Below are positions 1 to 8,683 of a stretch of DNA of 37,672 nt, in pieces (the stretch's first letter is position 1; each line of letters starts with the position of its first letter). The stretch spans positions 1 to 37,672 of the forward strand of contig JAHFKU010000005.1 of assembly GCA_023245195.1 (NCBI GenBank), given 5' to 3'. The DNA comes from Candidatus Staskawiczbacteria bacterium. GTDB taxonomy: Bacteria; Patescibacteriota; Minisyncoccia; Minisyncoccales; Staskawiczbacteraceae. Below the pieces are notes generated by a model, which was not told the DNA's origin, made no database searches, and worked only from the letters and a program-made list of their open reading frames with translations. The translations under genes and the position numbers were made by a program.

Positions 1-83
1 TCAAAGTAAATATAAATCTTATGAAAAATCCATTTTCAAATCAGTCAGGCGTTAAAAGTCAAATGTTAAATGTCAAAGGTCAA

Positions 84-536
84 ATGTCACGAGCAGGTTT
101 TACTCTTCTAGAAATTCTACTCGTCGTTGCCGCTATCGCTATTTTAGCGGGCATTGTCATTTTGGCCATTAATCCGAGCAAACAATTAGGAGATACTCGA
201 AACGCCCAGCGCAAGGCCGATGTCAATACTATTTTAAATGCTATTTATCAATATACGATTGATAATAATGGAACTTTGCCAACGATTCCTACGGGTTCTT
301 GTGCCCTTGTTGCAGCTAATCAAGTTTGCAAAGCCGCCGCAACTGGGACTTGTTCTACCGGGGTTGCGCTTACGGTGTTGACCGCCAGTGAAAAATATTT
401 AACCAGTTTGCCGATTGATCCTACGGTTTCATCAACTGATGGTACCGGATATTATATTTCAAAAAGTGCCAACGGCCGAGTAACTCTTTGCGCCCCAAGT
501 GCCGAACAAGGTGCAACGATCAGTGTAACCAGATAA
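84..536 (+). CDS. Type IV prepilin-like / pseudopilin protein (alternative upstream start at 21)
   Basis: N-terminal MSRAGFTLLEILLVVAAIAILAGIVILAINP is a class III prepilin signal; residues 1-21 of the 171-aa ORF are encoded by a repetitive gtcaaatgt word array, so M22 is the likelier start. Confidence 0.85.
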   Translation: MSRAGFTLLEILLVVAAIAILAGIVILAINPSKQLGDTRNAQRKADVNTILNAIYQYTIDNNGTLPTIPTGSCALVAANQVCKAAATGTCSTGVALTVLTASEKYLTSLPIDPTVSSTDGTGYYISKSANGRVTLCAPSAEQGATISVTR

Positions 537-591
537 TATAATGATTCGGTATTGTGCCGGTTTAAACCGAAATAAGTCTTTTGTTTGCATG

Positions 592-820
592 ACTTTAAGT
601 TACGAAATGCCTTCGCGGTATTTTTTCTAAATTTGCGGGCGGGGGTACCCTCTGGGTCCCGATAGAATTTTCAGGCTTAGCCAAAGGCTCCGGAGACGGG
701 GGTTCGGGCGAAGCCCGTAACCCTCGCGTCTTAACCTGAAAATTCTTGTGAATTCGCAGTCCAAATTTAGAAAAAAGACCCGAAACTTGCTTTTCCAAAG
801 GGCATTTCGTAACTCAAAGT
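592..820. repeat. Palindromic TIR element, family A copy 1
   Basis: TIRs ACTTTAAGTTACGAAATGCC / GGCATTTCGTAACTCAAAGT (19/20); internal core TCCGGAGACGGGG...CTCGCGTCTTAACC shared in reverse orientation with copy 2. Confidence 0.85.
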
Positions 821-831
821 TGCATGAGCAT

Positions 832-2694
832 ATGACCATAAGTAAAAAACTGGGGTTTAGTTCTATTGTTATCACGCTTGCCGTTGCAATATTCTTGGGT
901 GCAAGCGTTTTTTTGGTGTACCAACTGCAGGCATCTCAAGAAAAACAGCAATTGAGCCAGAAAATTAATGATATGTCATTTCAAATGGCGCTTTTGCAAA
1001 GCGAATATTTGGCCCACCCCAGTGAACAACTTAAAGGCCAGTGGATGGATACTAAAGAAGTACAGACACGAATTCTAGACCAAGGCAAGCACTTATTTGT
1101 CTTACCAGAAGAAAAAGCGTTATTTGAAAAAACGAGCGCAGTCTTGCAAGATAGTACGGTACTTTTTGGAGAATTAGTCTACAATATTGATAATGGCTGG
1201 GATCAAGCCATGGTCAAAGAATTAAATGACCGGCTGACCGCCAATACTCAAACCCAGGTTTCAAATGCTCTTAATCTGGCGGAATTGGGGAGCAGAGAAG
1301 CTGCCGATGCCCTGCGGACACTAGAATTTGTGATCGTTGTTTTGGCGATTATTATTTTAGCCATTTTAATTGGGTCTTATGTGATGGTTCGGTCAATCAT
1401 TAAGTCTTTAAACTTGCTTGGCAAGGGTGCCAGGACCATTGCCGAAGGCAATCTTAGCTACAACCTTAACATAAAAAGCAAGGATGAAATCGGTCAATTG
1501 GCGGAAGCGTTTAATACGATGGCGGTTAAATTGGAATCGTTTTATTCTGGTTTAGAAGAAAAAATCGCAGAACGTACCATTGAATTGGAAGCTGAAAAAG
1601 CCAAAGCCGAAGCTATTTTATTAAGCATTGCCGATGGTTTGGTGGCGTTGGATTTGCAGGGAAGGATTATGTTAGTAAATAAAGGTTTTGAAAATATGCT
1701 GGGCTGGAAAGAAGAAGAAATGCTGGGTAAAAAGTTAGTTGATGCGATGCCGCTCTTAAACGAAGCGGGCAAAGTTATTCCAGAATCTCAGAAAGTTTTG
1801 ACCAAAGTCCTTTTGGGTACTACAGCCATGGTGAAAGATATCCCTAATACCCAGTATTTTTATAAGAAAAAAGATGGATCGTTGTTATTGGTTACTTTTA
1901 ACGCCGCTCCCATTATGCTTGGCAAAAAGATTATCGGAGCGGTAGCGGTTTTCCGCGATGTAACCAAAGAAAAAGAAATTGATAAAGCTAAAACAGAATT
2001 CGTGTCTCTTGCTTCTCATCAGCTTCGCACACCCCTTTCCACGATTAATTGGTATACAGAAATGCTGCTTGCGGGAGACGCCGGCAAACTAAAAGATAAG
2101 CAAAAAGAGTATCTTAGCGAAATTTATACCGGCAACCAGCGGATGGTGGAATTGGTTGATGCGCTTTTGAGCGTTTCGCGCCTTGAACTGGGAACCTTTA
2201 TGGTAGAACCAGAACAAACCAATATTACTGAATTGATAGAAAGTGAAATCAACGAACAAAAGCCGCAAATTGAAAAACGGCAGATAAAAGTTTCTTCTTC
2301 TTTCCAGGAAAATAATTTTACCGTAAAAACTGATCCTAAATTGTTGCGCATGATTATTCAAAATCTATTGTCAAACGCCGTTAAATACACTCCCATTGGC
2401 GGTGAAGTAAAAACCGAAGTGACCTTTTCAAAGCTAAGGGGCAATATGCTAGACGCTTTAATTAAAATTTCTGATACCGGCTATGGCATACCCGATAATC
2501 AAAAAGATAAAATATTTTCCAAGCTTTTTCGAGCAGATAATGTGAGAGAAAAAGATACTGAAGGAACTGGTTTAGGCCTTTATATTGTAAGATTGATTAT
2601 TGAGCATTCTGGTGGTAAAATATGGTTTGAATCACAGGAAAATAAAGGCACGACGTTTTACCTTACACTACCTTTAGAAGTGGTATCAAAGTAA
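832..2694 (+). CDS. Membrane sensor histidine kinase (TM-HAMP-PAS-HisKA-HATPase)
   Basis: In-frame ATG at 832 (MTISKKLGF); SLASHQLRTPLSTINWY H-box, NLLSNAVKYTP N-box, GTGLGLYIV G-box; the 748 start lies inside the repeat. Confidence 0.9.
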   Translation: MTISKKLGFSSIVITLAVAIFLGASVFLVYQLQASQEKQQLSQKINDMSFQMALLQSEYLAHPSEQLKGQWMDTKEVQTRILDQGKHLFVLPEEKALFEKTSAVLQDSTVLFGELVYNIDNGWDQAMVKELNDRLTANTQTQVSNALNLAELGSREAADALRTLEFVIVVLAIIILAILIGSYVMVRSIIKSLNLLGKGARTIAEGNLSYNLNIKSKDEIGQLAEAFNTMAVKLESFYSGLEEKIAERTIELEAEKAKAEAILLSIADGLVALDLQGRIMLVNKGFENMLGWKEEEMLGKKLVDAMPLLNEAGKVIPESQKVLTKVLLGTTAMVKDIPNTQYFYKKKDGSLLLVTFNAAPIMLGKKIIGAVAVFRDVTKEKEIDKAKTEFVSLASHQLRTPLSTINWYTEMLLAGDAGKLKDKQKEYLSEIYTGNQRMVELVDALLSVSRLELGTFMVEPEQTNITELIESEINEQKPQIEKRQIKVSSSFQENNFTVKTDPKLLRMIIQNLLSNAVKYTPIGGEVKTEVTFSKLRGNMLDALIKISDTGYGIPDNQKDKIFSKLFRADNVREKDTEGTGLGLYIVRLIIEHSGGKIWFESQENKGTTFYLTLPLEVVSK

Positions 2695-2770
2695 TCTAAA
2701 TGCTCTTTATTAATTATTCTAAGGTGGTATAATAGTCCAAAGGTAGTAATATTAATTTATTAAATATTAT

Positions 2771-3154
2771 ATGTCTCACACTGCAGAAAACAAAAAAGTG
2801 TTAATTGTTGAAGATGAGCGGCCCATGCGCGAAGCGCTTTGCAATAAATTCAAGCAAGAACATTTTAATGTGTTTGAAGCTAAAAATGGGGAAGAGGGGC
2901 TCAAAGTTGCCCTGCAAGAGCATCCTGACATGATTTTACTTGATATTATCATGCCGGTCATGGACGGCATGGCGATGCTTGAAAAGTTACGCTTGGACTT
3001 TTGGGGTAAAACCGCCAATGTCATCATGCTTACCAACATTGATAATAAAAGCAACATTACCGAAGCCATGCAAAAAGGAGTTTTGCAGTTTTTGGTAAAA
3101 AGCGATTGGAAAATAGAAGAAGTCTTGCATATCGTACAAGAAAAGTTAAAATAG
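2771..3154 (+). CDS. Stand-alone response regulator receiver protein 1
   Basis: VLIVEDERPMREAL...MILLDIIMPVMDGMAML; no output domain. Confidence 0.92.
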   Translation: MSHTAENKKVLIVEDERPMREALCNKFKQEHFNVFEAKNGEEGLKVALQEHPDMILLDIIMPVMDGMAMLEKLRLDFWGKTANVIMLTNIDNKSNITEAMQKGVLQFLVKSDWKIEEVLHIVQEKLK

Positions 3155-3165
3155 CACGGCAATAT

Positions 3166-3570
3166 ATGACTAACAAGGCTAAAAATCAAAAGACGATATT
3201 GATTGTTGAAGATGAGCGTCCCTTGCTTGAGGCGATTAAATCTAAACTTGAGCAAAACGGCTTTGATGTAGTTACGGCTCGGACGGTAGAGCAAGCCATT
3301 GATTATCTTGAAACGATAAAGAAAATTGATGTCATTTGGCTTGATCACTATCTGTTGGGCAAGGGAAATGGTCTTGATTTTGTGGTTAAGCTTAAGGGTG
3401 ATAAAAAATGGAACAATATCCCTATTTTTTTGGTTTCTAATACCGCCAGTTCTGCCAAAGTACAGACTTACATCAGGCTCGGAGTCAATAAATACTACGT
3501 AAAAGCCGAACACCGGCTGGATAAAATCATAGAAGAAATGAAATCTTTTTTAGATAATCCAAATAGCTAA
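3166..3570 (+). CDS. Stand-alone response regulator receiver protein 2 (divergent)
   Basis: ILIVEDERPLLEAI...VIWLDHYLLGKGNGLDFV; start moved to in-frame ATG 3166. Confidence 0.85.
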   Translation: MTNKAKNQKTILIVEDERPLLEAIKSKLEQNGFDVVTARTVEQAIDYLETIKKIDVIWLDHYLLGKGNGLDFVVKLKGDKKWNNIPIFLVSNTASSAKVQTYIRLGVNKYYVKAEHRLDKIIEEMKSFLDNPNS

Positions 3571-3625
3571 AAACGTGGATCTTAAACCTAGCTTCAAACC
3601 CAGGTTTGAAGGTTTTTGAAAAATT

Positions 3626-4012
3626 ATGACGGTGCCCAAAGAAGGTAAAATTTTAATTATAGAAGACGAAGTTTCTTTGCTTAATATATTAACTGATAAG
3701 CTTACCCGCGAAGGTTTCTTGGTGGTTCAGGCAAAAAATGGAGAAGAGGGGCTAGAAGTCGCCCTGCGTGAACATCCAGACCTTATGCTGTTGGATATTA
3801 TTATGCCAAAAATGGATGGCATAGCCATGCTCAAAGAATTACAACAAGACGAATGGGGTAAAAACGCCAAAGTCATTATTTTCTCAAATTTGAGTGAAAA
3901 TGAAAAAATAGATAAAGCTCTTGGGTCTGGTTCTTATGAATATCTGATTAAGGCAGACTGGAAAATAGGGGATGTGGTCACTAAAATCCGCAAGATTCTT
4001 TCCAAACTGTGA
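3626..4012 (+). CDS. Stand-alone response regulator receiver protein 3
   Basis: ILIIEDEVSLLNIL...LMLLDIIMPKMDGIAML; close paralogue of receiver 1. Confidence 0.92.
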   Translation: MTVPKEGKILIIEDEVSLLNILTDKLTREGFLVVQAKNGEEGLEVALREHPDLMLLDIIMPKMDGIAMLKELQQDEWGKNAKVIIFSNLSENEKIDKALGSGSYEYLIKADWKIGDVVTKIRKILSKL

Positions 4013-4212
4013 ATTACGAAATGCCCGTTTTAAACCGCTCTTTTGGTCTTTTATCCAAATTTGGGCTATAAATTTGCTATAATTCTTCGGTTAAGACGCG
4101 AGGCGCGAAGCGCCCCGTCTCCGGATGCGTTGCATAAGCCTCAGAATTCTATCAAATTTCTATCTCCAAATTTGGACGAAGTACCACGAAGGCATTTCGT
4201 GATTCACAGTTT
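4004..4212. repeat. Palindromic TIR element, family A copy 2
   Basis: TIRs AAACTGTGAATTACGAAATGCC / GGCATTTCGTGATTCACAGTTT (21/22); left TIR contains the TGA stop of the upstream receiver gene; core is the reverse complement of the copy 1 core. Confidence 0.85.
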
Positions 4213-4234
4213 CTAAAAACCATTAAATTTATTC

Positions 4235-4272
4235 AAAAACGCCAAGCATAGAATTATGCTTGGCGTTTTTTT
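4235..4272 (+). terminator. Rho-independent terminator
   Basis: AAAAACGCCAAGCATA-GAAT-TATGCTTGGCGTTTTTTT. Confidence 0.85.
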
Positions 4273-4394
4273 CTTCCTTGATTTGAAAGCATTTCGTAAT
4301 TCAGAGTAATTTAAGGTACAATAAAAACACGGGGTTCTTTGACAATGACCATAATTTTTAACGCGTCATTTCCCTAACTTTAGGAGGATTTGCT

Positions 4395-5255
4395 GTGGCA
4401 ACACTCTTTGCTTCAAAAAATAAGATATTTTTTGTGGGACTTCACGCCCTCGTGTTTACGGTTTTGCTAGTTCCTTTTCCTACCTGGGTATCTTTATTGC
4501 TCTGTATTGGTTTTTACTGCATAAGAATGTTCGGGCTTACCGCTGGTTATCATAGGGGATTGGCTCATAAATCATATGAAACATCTCGTTGGTTTCAATT
4601 TTGTATTGATTGGTGGGGATGTGCCGCAATGCAAAAAGGCCCGCTTTGGTGGGCCGAGCAACACCGGCGTCATCACCGATATTCTGATCAAGAAGGCGAT
4701 CCTCATTCACCGGTTGTGAGTACCACGAGTTTTTTTGCGAAGTTGCGCGGTTTTTTTTGGGCGCAGATGGGATGGGTGTTGGCCGATAAAAACGATAAAA
4801 ATTTGTCCCGAGTCCAGGATCTTGCTAAGTTTCCGGAATTGCGCATGTTAAATCGGTTTCACTGGATGCCGGGCTTGTGTTTAATCCCGATATGTTATGC
4901 CATTGATGGGTGGAGTGGAGTAGTCTATGGATTTGTGGTCAGTACGGTAGTTTTGTACCACGGGACATTTTCCGTAAATTCATTCTGCCATATTTTCGGC
5001 ACCAGGCGGTTTAACACAAAAGACCAAAGCCGGAATAATTGGTGGGTAGCTATATTCACTTTGGGTGAAGGCTGGCACAACAACCATCATCACCAGCAGA
5101 GAAGCGCGCGCCAGGGATTTATGTGGTGGGAATATGATATAAGTTATTACGTTTTGTGGCTTTTGTCCAAGCTAGGGTTGGTGTGGAATTTGCACCAACC
5201 TCGTCTGGAAACAATAGAAGACGAAACAAAAGAAGATTTGATCATGACTGGTTGA
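4395..5255 (+). CDS. Acyl-CoA/fatty-acid desaturase-like membrane protein
   Basis: Three His boxes HRGLAH, HRRHH, HNNHHH; hydrophobic segments; GTG start preceded by AGGAGG. Confidence 0.85.
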   Translation: MATLFASKNKIFFVGLHALVFTVLLVPFPTWVSLLLCIGFYCIRMFGLTAGYHRGLAHKSYETSRWFQFCIDWWGCAAMQKGPLWWAEQHRRHHRYSDQEGDPHSPVVSTTSFFAKLRGFFWAQMGWVLADKNDKNLSRVQDLAKFPELRMLNRFHWMPGLCLIPICYAIDGWSGVVYGFVVSTVVLYHGTFSVNSFCHIFGTRRFNTKDQSRNNWWVAIFTLGEGWHNNHHHQQRSARQGFMWWEYDISYYVLWLLSKLGLVWNLHQPRLETIEDETKEDLIMTG

Positions 5256-5264
5256 TTCTTCGTA

Positions 5265-5296
5265 AACTCCCTGAAAGTTAGGGAGTTCTTTTTTTA
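5265..5296 (+). terminator. Rho-independent terminator after desaturase
   Basis: AACTCCCT-gaaagtt-AGGGAGTT followed by T-run. Confidence 0.85.
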
Positions 5297-5320
5297 GTTT
5301 TTTTAAAAAAGCAAAATCCC

Positions 5321-5381
5321 CCCAAAATAAACGATACCCTAAAATGTAAAGCTTTACATTTTAGGGTATCGTTTATTTGGG
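5321..5381. repeat. Near-perfect ~30-bp-arm palindrome without a loop
   Basis: CCCAAAATAAACGATACCCTAAAATGTAAAG|CTTTACATTTTAGGGTATCGTTTATTTGGG, single-base indel. Confidence 0.9.
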
Positions 5382-5382
5382 C

Positions 5383-5411
5383 TTGACAGGGTACTACTTA
5401 TATGATACAAT
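5383..5411 (+). promoter_or_regulatory. Sigma70-type promoter
   Basis: TTGACA - 17 nt - TACAAT. Confidence 0.85.
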
Positions 5412-5480
5412 GAACAGTAGAAGGGTGGGGAGTGTTTCTTCATCTAACTTAACAACCAGATCCCCAAGAGGAGTCTTCAG

Positions 5481-6125
5481 ATGCGTAACTCTATCGTGCT
5501 GGTCTGCGTCGCCATCGCCATGTTCGGGGTGGGCGCCGTCAGTGGCTGCAGTTGCTCGGGTTCTTCCAGCGCCAAGGACAAGGACGAGAAGAAGCCCGAG
5601 GAGCAGAAGGCCTGGACCGAGAGTCAGATCAAGACTCTGTTGGTTGAACAGCAAAAGGAAGTCGTCATCCACCGCAATCAAATGGTGGAGGAAGCCAAGA
5701 CAATGATCGCAAAGGAGAGGGCCGAGGCGAACGCCAAGATCACTGCCGATGAAAAGGCCCTCAAGACCGCCAAGGACGAAGTGAATGCCGAAATTGGCAA
5801 GAAGGTTAAGGCTGAGGTGGCACAGATTGTCAAGGAAGACAAGACTATCGCCAAGCTTCAGCAAGACCTGGAAAGGCAGATTCTGGAGGTTAATAGGGAG
5901 AAAGAGGCTTTGTCCAAGGCAAAGGAGGCCTTGGACAAGAAAAAACAGACTGACCAAGAAGAGTTGGTCAGAACCAAGAAGGCCCAAGAGGAGGCCCTTA
6001 AGACTAAGCTGGCCATCGCTGACCTCGCGATCGAGATGGCCAATCTCGATATTGCCGGCCTCTATCAAAAGGCGAACGATCAGAGGAAAAAGATCCTCGA
6101 TGCAGTTCGTACGATGCGAAAGTAG
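5481..6125 (+). CDS. Predicted lipoprotein with long charged coiled coil
   Basis: Signal/lipobox-like VGAVSGCSC; Lys/Glu/Ala heptads; SD AGAGGAG upstream; visibly higher GC than neighbours; promoter and terminator bracket it. Confidence 0.75.
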   Translation: MRNSIVLVCVAIAMFGVGAVSGCSCSGSSSAKDKDEKKPEEQKAWTESQIKTLLVEQQKEVVIHRNQMVEEAKTMIAKERAEANAKITADEKALKTAKDEVNAEIGKKVKAEVAQIVKEDKTIAKLQQDLERQILEVNREKEALSKAKEALDKKKQTDQEELVRTKKAQEEALKTKLAIADLAIEMANLDIAGLYQKANDQRKKILDAVRTMRK

Positions 6126-6205
6126 CTCGATTCTCGGATCGCGCTGCAAGACCGGGTGCAGTATTGTATCTGGCGGAGCCGGTTGCAGTATTGTACCCGG
6201 CAGAT

Positions 6206-6260
6206 CCCCGCGAGAAGATGTTTCCACCTGGAAACTTCTTTCTCGCGGGGTTATTTTTTT
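6206..6260 (+). terminator. Strong rho-independent terminator
   Basis: CCCCGCGAGAAGATGTTTCCA-CC-TGGAAACTTCTTTCTCGCGGGG followed by T-rich run. Confidence 0.9.
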
Positions 6261-6295
6261 GACAGAAAGCTAAAATTTTAATATTATCCATATAT

Positions 6296-6366
6296 AGGGG
6301 CGTGGTGAAATGGTATCATATCGGTCTCCAAAACCGTTGGTCCAGGTCCGATTCCTGGCGCCCCTG
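6296..6366 (+). tRNA. tRNA-Trp (CCA anticodon)
   Basis: Acceptor AGGGGCG/CGCCCCT, anticodon loop CTCCAAA, T arm CCAGG-TCCGATT-CCTGG; 3' CCA not encoded. Confidence 0.85.
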
Positions 6367-6410
6367 CCTTCGCTCGCCGAAGCGGCGAGCTACGGCAGGC
6401 AAAGCCTGCC
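6365..6410. repeat. GC-rich palindromic element abutting tRNA 3' end
   Basis: TGCCTTCGCTCGCCGAAGCGGCGAGCTACGGCAGGC then GGCAGGCaaaGCCTGCC. Confidence 0.75.
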
Positions 6411-6453
6411 AAGCACAATTCTGTACGTTTATTATGCGACAAATAATACGCTT

Positions 6454-7449
6454 ATGAACATAAATCTTAAAAACAAACTACTCATCGCTTTTTTTATTGC
6501 GGTTTTTTTAGTGTTTACGTGGGAAGCATATCTTCCCAAGTCTTTTGGCCAAAAGCCAACTTCAATATATGTTGTGCAGAAAGGCTGGGGATATAAAGAT
6601 ATCGCACGAGACTTAAAAAAACAGGGGATTATCAAAAGTGCTTATTTTTTTAATCTCTATGCCGTCATGTTTGGCGGTTATAACAAATTACAAGCTGGCA
6701 GATATGATTTGTCTGAATCAATGCCCCTTGCCCAGATTATAAAAAAAATGGCTACCGGAGACGTGGCTAAAAATACCATTACCTTAATTGAAGGCTGGAA
6801 TATGCAGGATATTGCTCTGTATCTTGAAAATAAGGGCATAGCTTCTAAGAAAGATTTTCTTGATGCTAGCCAAAAAGATTGGAGCCAAGAGTATGATTTT
6901 TTACGCGACAAGCCCAAAAACGCCACTTTGGAAGGGTATATTTTTCCCGATACCTATGAAGTCTACCAAAACCAAGACATTCAAGAAATATTGAAAAATA
7001 TCCTCTCGCATTTTGATAAAAAATTAACGCCCGAATTGAGGCAAGAAATTACCAATCGCCATAAATCCGTGTTCCAAATAATTACTATGGCTTCCATGAT
7101 TGAAAAAGAAGTCCAAACGCCTGAAGATAAAAAAATAGTTGCCGGAATACTCTGGAAACGAATAGAAAACGGGATGCCGCTGCAAATTGATGCTACGATT
7201 AACTATATCACCGGGAACGCAACCATTACTCAAAAAGACAAAGAAATAGATTCTGCTTACAATACTTACAAATATTACGGTCTGCCCAAAGGACCCATTG
7301 CCAACCCGGGGTTGGACAGTATTTTGGCGGCCATCTATCCCCAAAAAACTGATTATTGGTATTATCTTTCAGCCAATGAAACCGGCAAAACCATTTTTAG
7401 CAAAACCCTGCAAGAACACCAGGCCGCGGCGGAAAAATACTTAAGATAG
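6454..7449 (+). CDS. mltG: Endolytic murein transglycosylase MltG (YceG-like)
   Basis: N-terminal TM; IITMASMIEKEVQTPEDKKIVAGILWKRIENGMPLQIDATINY; YYGLPKGPIANPGLDSILAAIYP; ATG 6454 rather than 6310 (inside tRNA). Confidence 0.93.
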   Translation: MNINLKNKLLIAFFIAVFLVFTWEAYLPKSFGQKPTSIYVVQKGWGYKDIARDLKKQGIIKSAYFFNLYAVMFGGYNKLQAGRYDLSESMPLAQIIKKMATGDVAKNTITLIEGWNMQDIALYLENKGIASKKDFLDASQKDWSQEYDFLRDKPKNATLEGYIFPDTYEVYQNQDIQEILKNILSHFDKKLTPELRQEITNRHKSVFQIITMASMIEKEVQTPEDKKIVAGILWKRIENGMPLQIDATINYITGNATITQKDKEIDSAYNTYKYYGLPKGPIANPGLDSILAAIYPQKTDYWYYLSANETGKTIFSKTLQEHQAAAEKYLR

Positions 7450-7473
7450 GATTTAAATAATTTTGAATAAGAT

Positions 7474-7494
7474 TTGCGAGGTATGACCTCGCAA
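7474..7494. repeat. Intergenic copy of TTGCGAGGT-ATG-ACCTCGCAA palindrome
   Basis: Reverse complement of the unit found inside prmC at 29432-29452. Confidence 0.8.
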
Positions 7495-7570
7495 TGATAA
7501 ATTGCGCATAAGTTAATAAATAATTAATGATTGAAAGGATAACATACACTATCATAAAAATTAATATTAT

Positions 7571-8614
7571 ATGAAAATTTTATATAGATTACTTGTTGTC
7601 ATTAGCTTGGTTTGCGCCGGCTTTTTAGCCTTGTTGTCAGTAAATCCCTTGCTTGCCTATGCCGATACTTGCGCGAGCCATGCCAATAAGCAATGCATCA
7701 GTAATATTGTATATTGGTATGATTCTTGCGGCGCCTTGGAAGATATTTATCAAAACTGCAACACCACCAACCAAATATGCCAGAATGCACAGTGCGTAAA
7801 TAAAGCTCCCGTTACACCGCCCCCTGCAACCACAGGCCAGGTAAAAAGCTGCTATAACGGCGATATCCATTGGTTTAATTCAAACGGAACGGTGGGCGCT
7901 ATTTACCAAAGCTGTAAAGATGCTAATAGTTGCACGCTCGATGATTGTGCCGGTAACCAATGTGTTAATGAATTAAAATGCGATGGGTCAACTTGCCTGC
8001 AGAGTTCTCAAGATTACATAGTTTATTGTGGCGGCGCTCAAAACACAACCCAGCCGCCGGTTCAACCGCAAATCCAAAACCAATCGTTATCCATTTCTCT
8101 TTTTGGCAAAAAAGATAGCATGGCGCCTGATTGGCAGCGAAGTATTAGCTTGGCTGCCGGCGACAAAGTTGATTTTTTGATTATTGTTAAAAATAATTCC
8201 AACACGCCCGCAGACAGCATAATCGTAAAAACAGATTTAACCAGTGCGATTTCTTATGCTGGGGATTTAAAAATAGGAAACTTAGCATCAGCCGGAAATA
8301 TTGCTTCTGGGATTGACCTTGGAACGCTTGCCCCAAAATCTTCCCAAATCATATCGTTTACCGGCATGCTGGCAAACCAAGTTCCAGATGGCGCTTTGCA
8401 GGTAGGTGCTAGTGTTAATGCTTCTAGTGTTTTATATGATTCGGATTACCTTATGGTAGCTGCTCCTGCGGCGGTTGCCGGGGCTTCTGTTGTTAGCGCA
8501 GAAAATTCTTTTGTTACGAGATTCAAGAAAAATTGGTACATTTGGCTGGTAGTCATATTAGTGCTGATCGTCGTTTTTATCATCATTTTCAGGAGGCTTG
8601 GCGCAAAGGCATAA
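7571..8614 (+). CDS. Secreted Cys-rich repeat protein with C-terminal membrane anchor
   Basis: Signal peptide; two Cys-rich repeats (YWYDSCGALEDIYQNC / IHWFNSNGTVGAIYQSC); C-terminal TM then RRLGAKA. Confidence 0.75.
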   Translation: MKILYRLLVVISLVCAGFLALLSVNPLLAYADTCASHANKQCISNIVYWYDSCGALEDIYQNCNTTNQICQNAQCVNKAPVTPPPATTGQVKSCYNGDIHWFNSNGTVGAIYQSCKDANSCTLDDCAGNQCVNELKCDGSTCLQSSQDYIVYCGGAQNTTQPPVQPQIQNQSLSISLFGKKDSMAPDWQRSISLAAGDKVDFLIIVKNNSNTPADSIIVKTDLTSAISYAGDLKIGNLASAGNIASGIDLGTLAPKSSQIISFTGMLANQVPDGALQVGASVNASSVLYDSDYLMVAAPAAVAGASVVSAENSFVTRFKKNWYIWLVVILVLIVVFIIIFRRLGAKA

Positions 8615-8645
8615 TCAAGAAGTTTTATATAGCAAGTTTCCTCGC

Positions 8646-8674
8646 TTGACATAGATTATATTTTAGATTAATAT
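8646..8674 (+). promoter_or_regulatory. Promoter of rplJ leader transcript
   Basis: TTGACA - 17 nt - TAATAT. Confidence 0.85.
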
Positions 8675-8683
8675 AGTCCTATA

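Noticed and set aside
2776-3513. 245-aa minus-strand ORF
   Set aside because: Antisense to two clear receiver-domain genes with canonical motifs.
5394-6227. 277-aa minus-strand ORF antisense to the lipoprotein gene
   Set aside because: Leu/Gly/Asp-rich mirror translation of a Lys/Glu coiled coil; the plus-strand gene has promoter, SD, lipobox and terminator.
5377-6273. Plus-strand ORFs at 5377-5706 and 5785-6273
   Set aside because: Out-of-frame Arg/Pro/Ser-rich readings of the GC-rich lipoprotein gene; no family resemblance.
6310-6453. N-terminal extension of the mltG ORF
   Set aside because: Overlaps tRNA-Trp and the palindromic element; signal-anchor start MNINLKNKLLIAFF at 6454 is typical.
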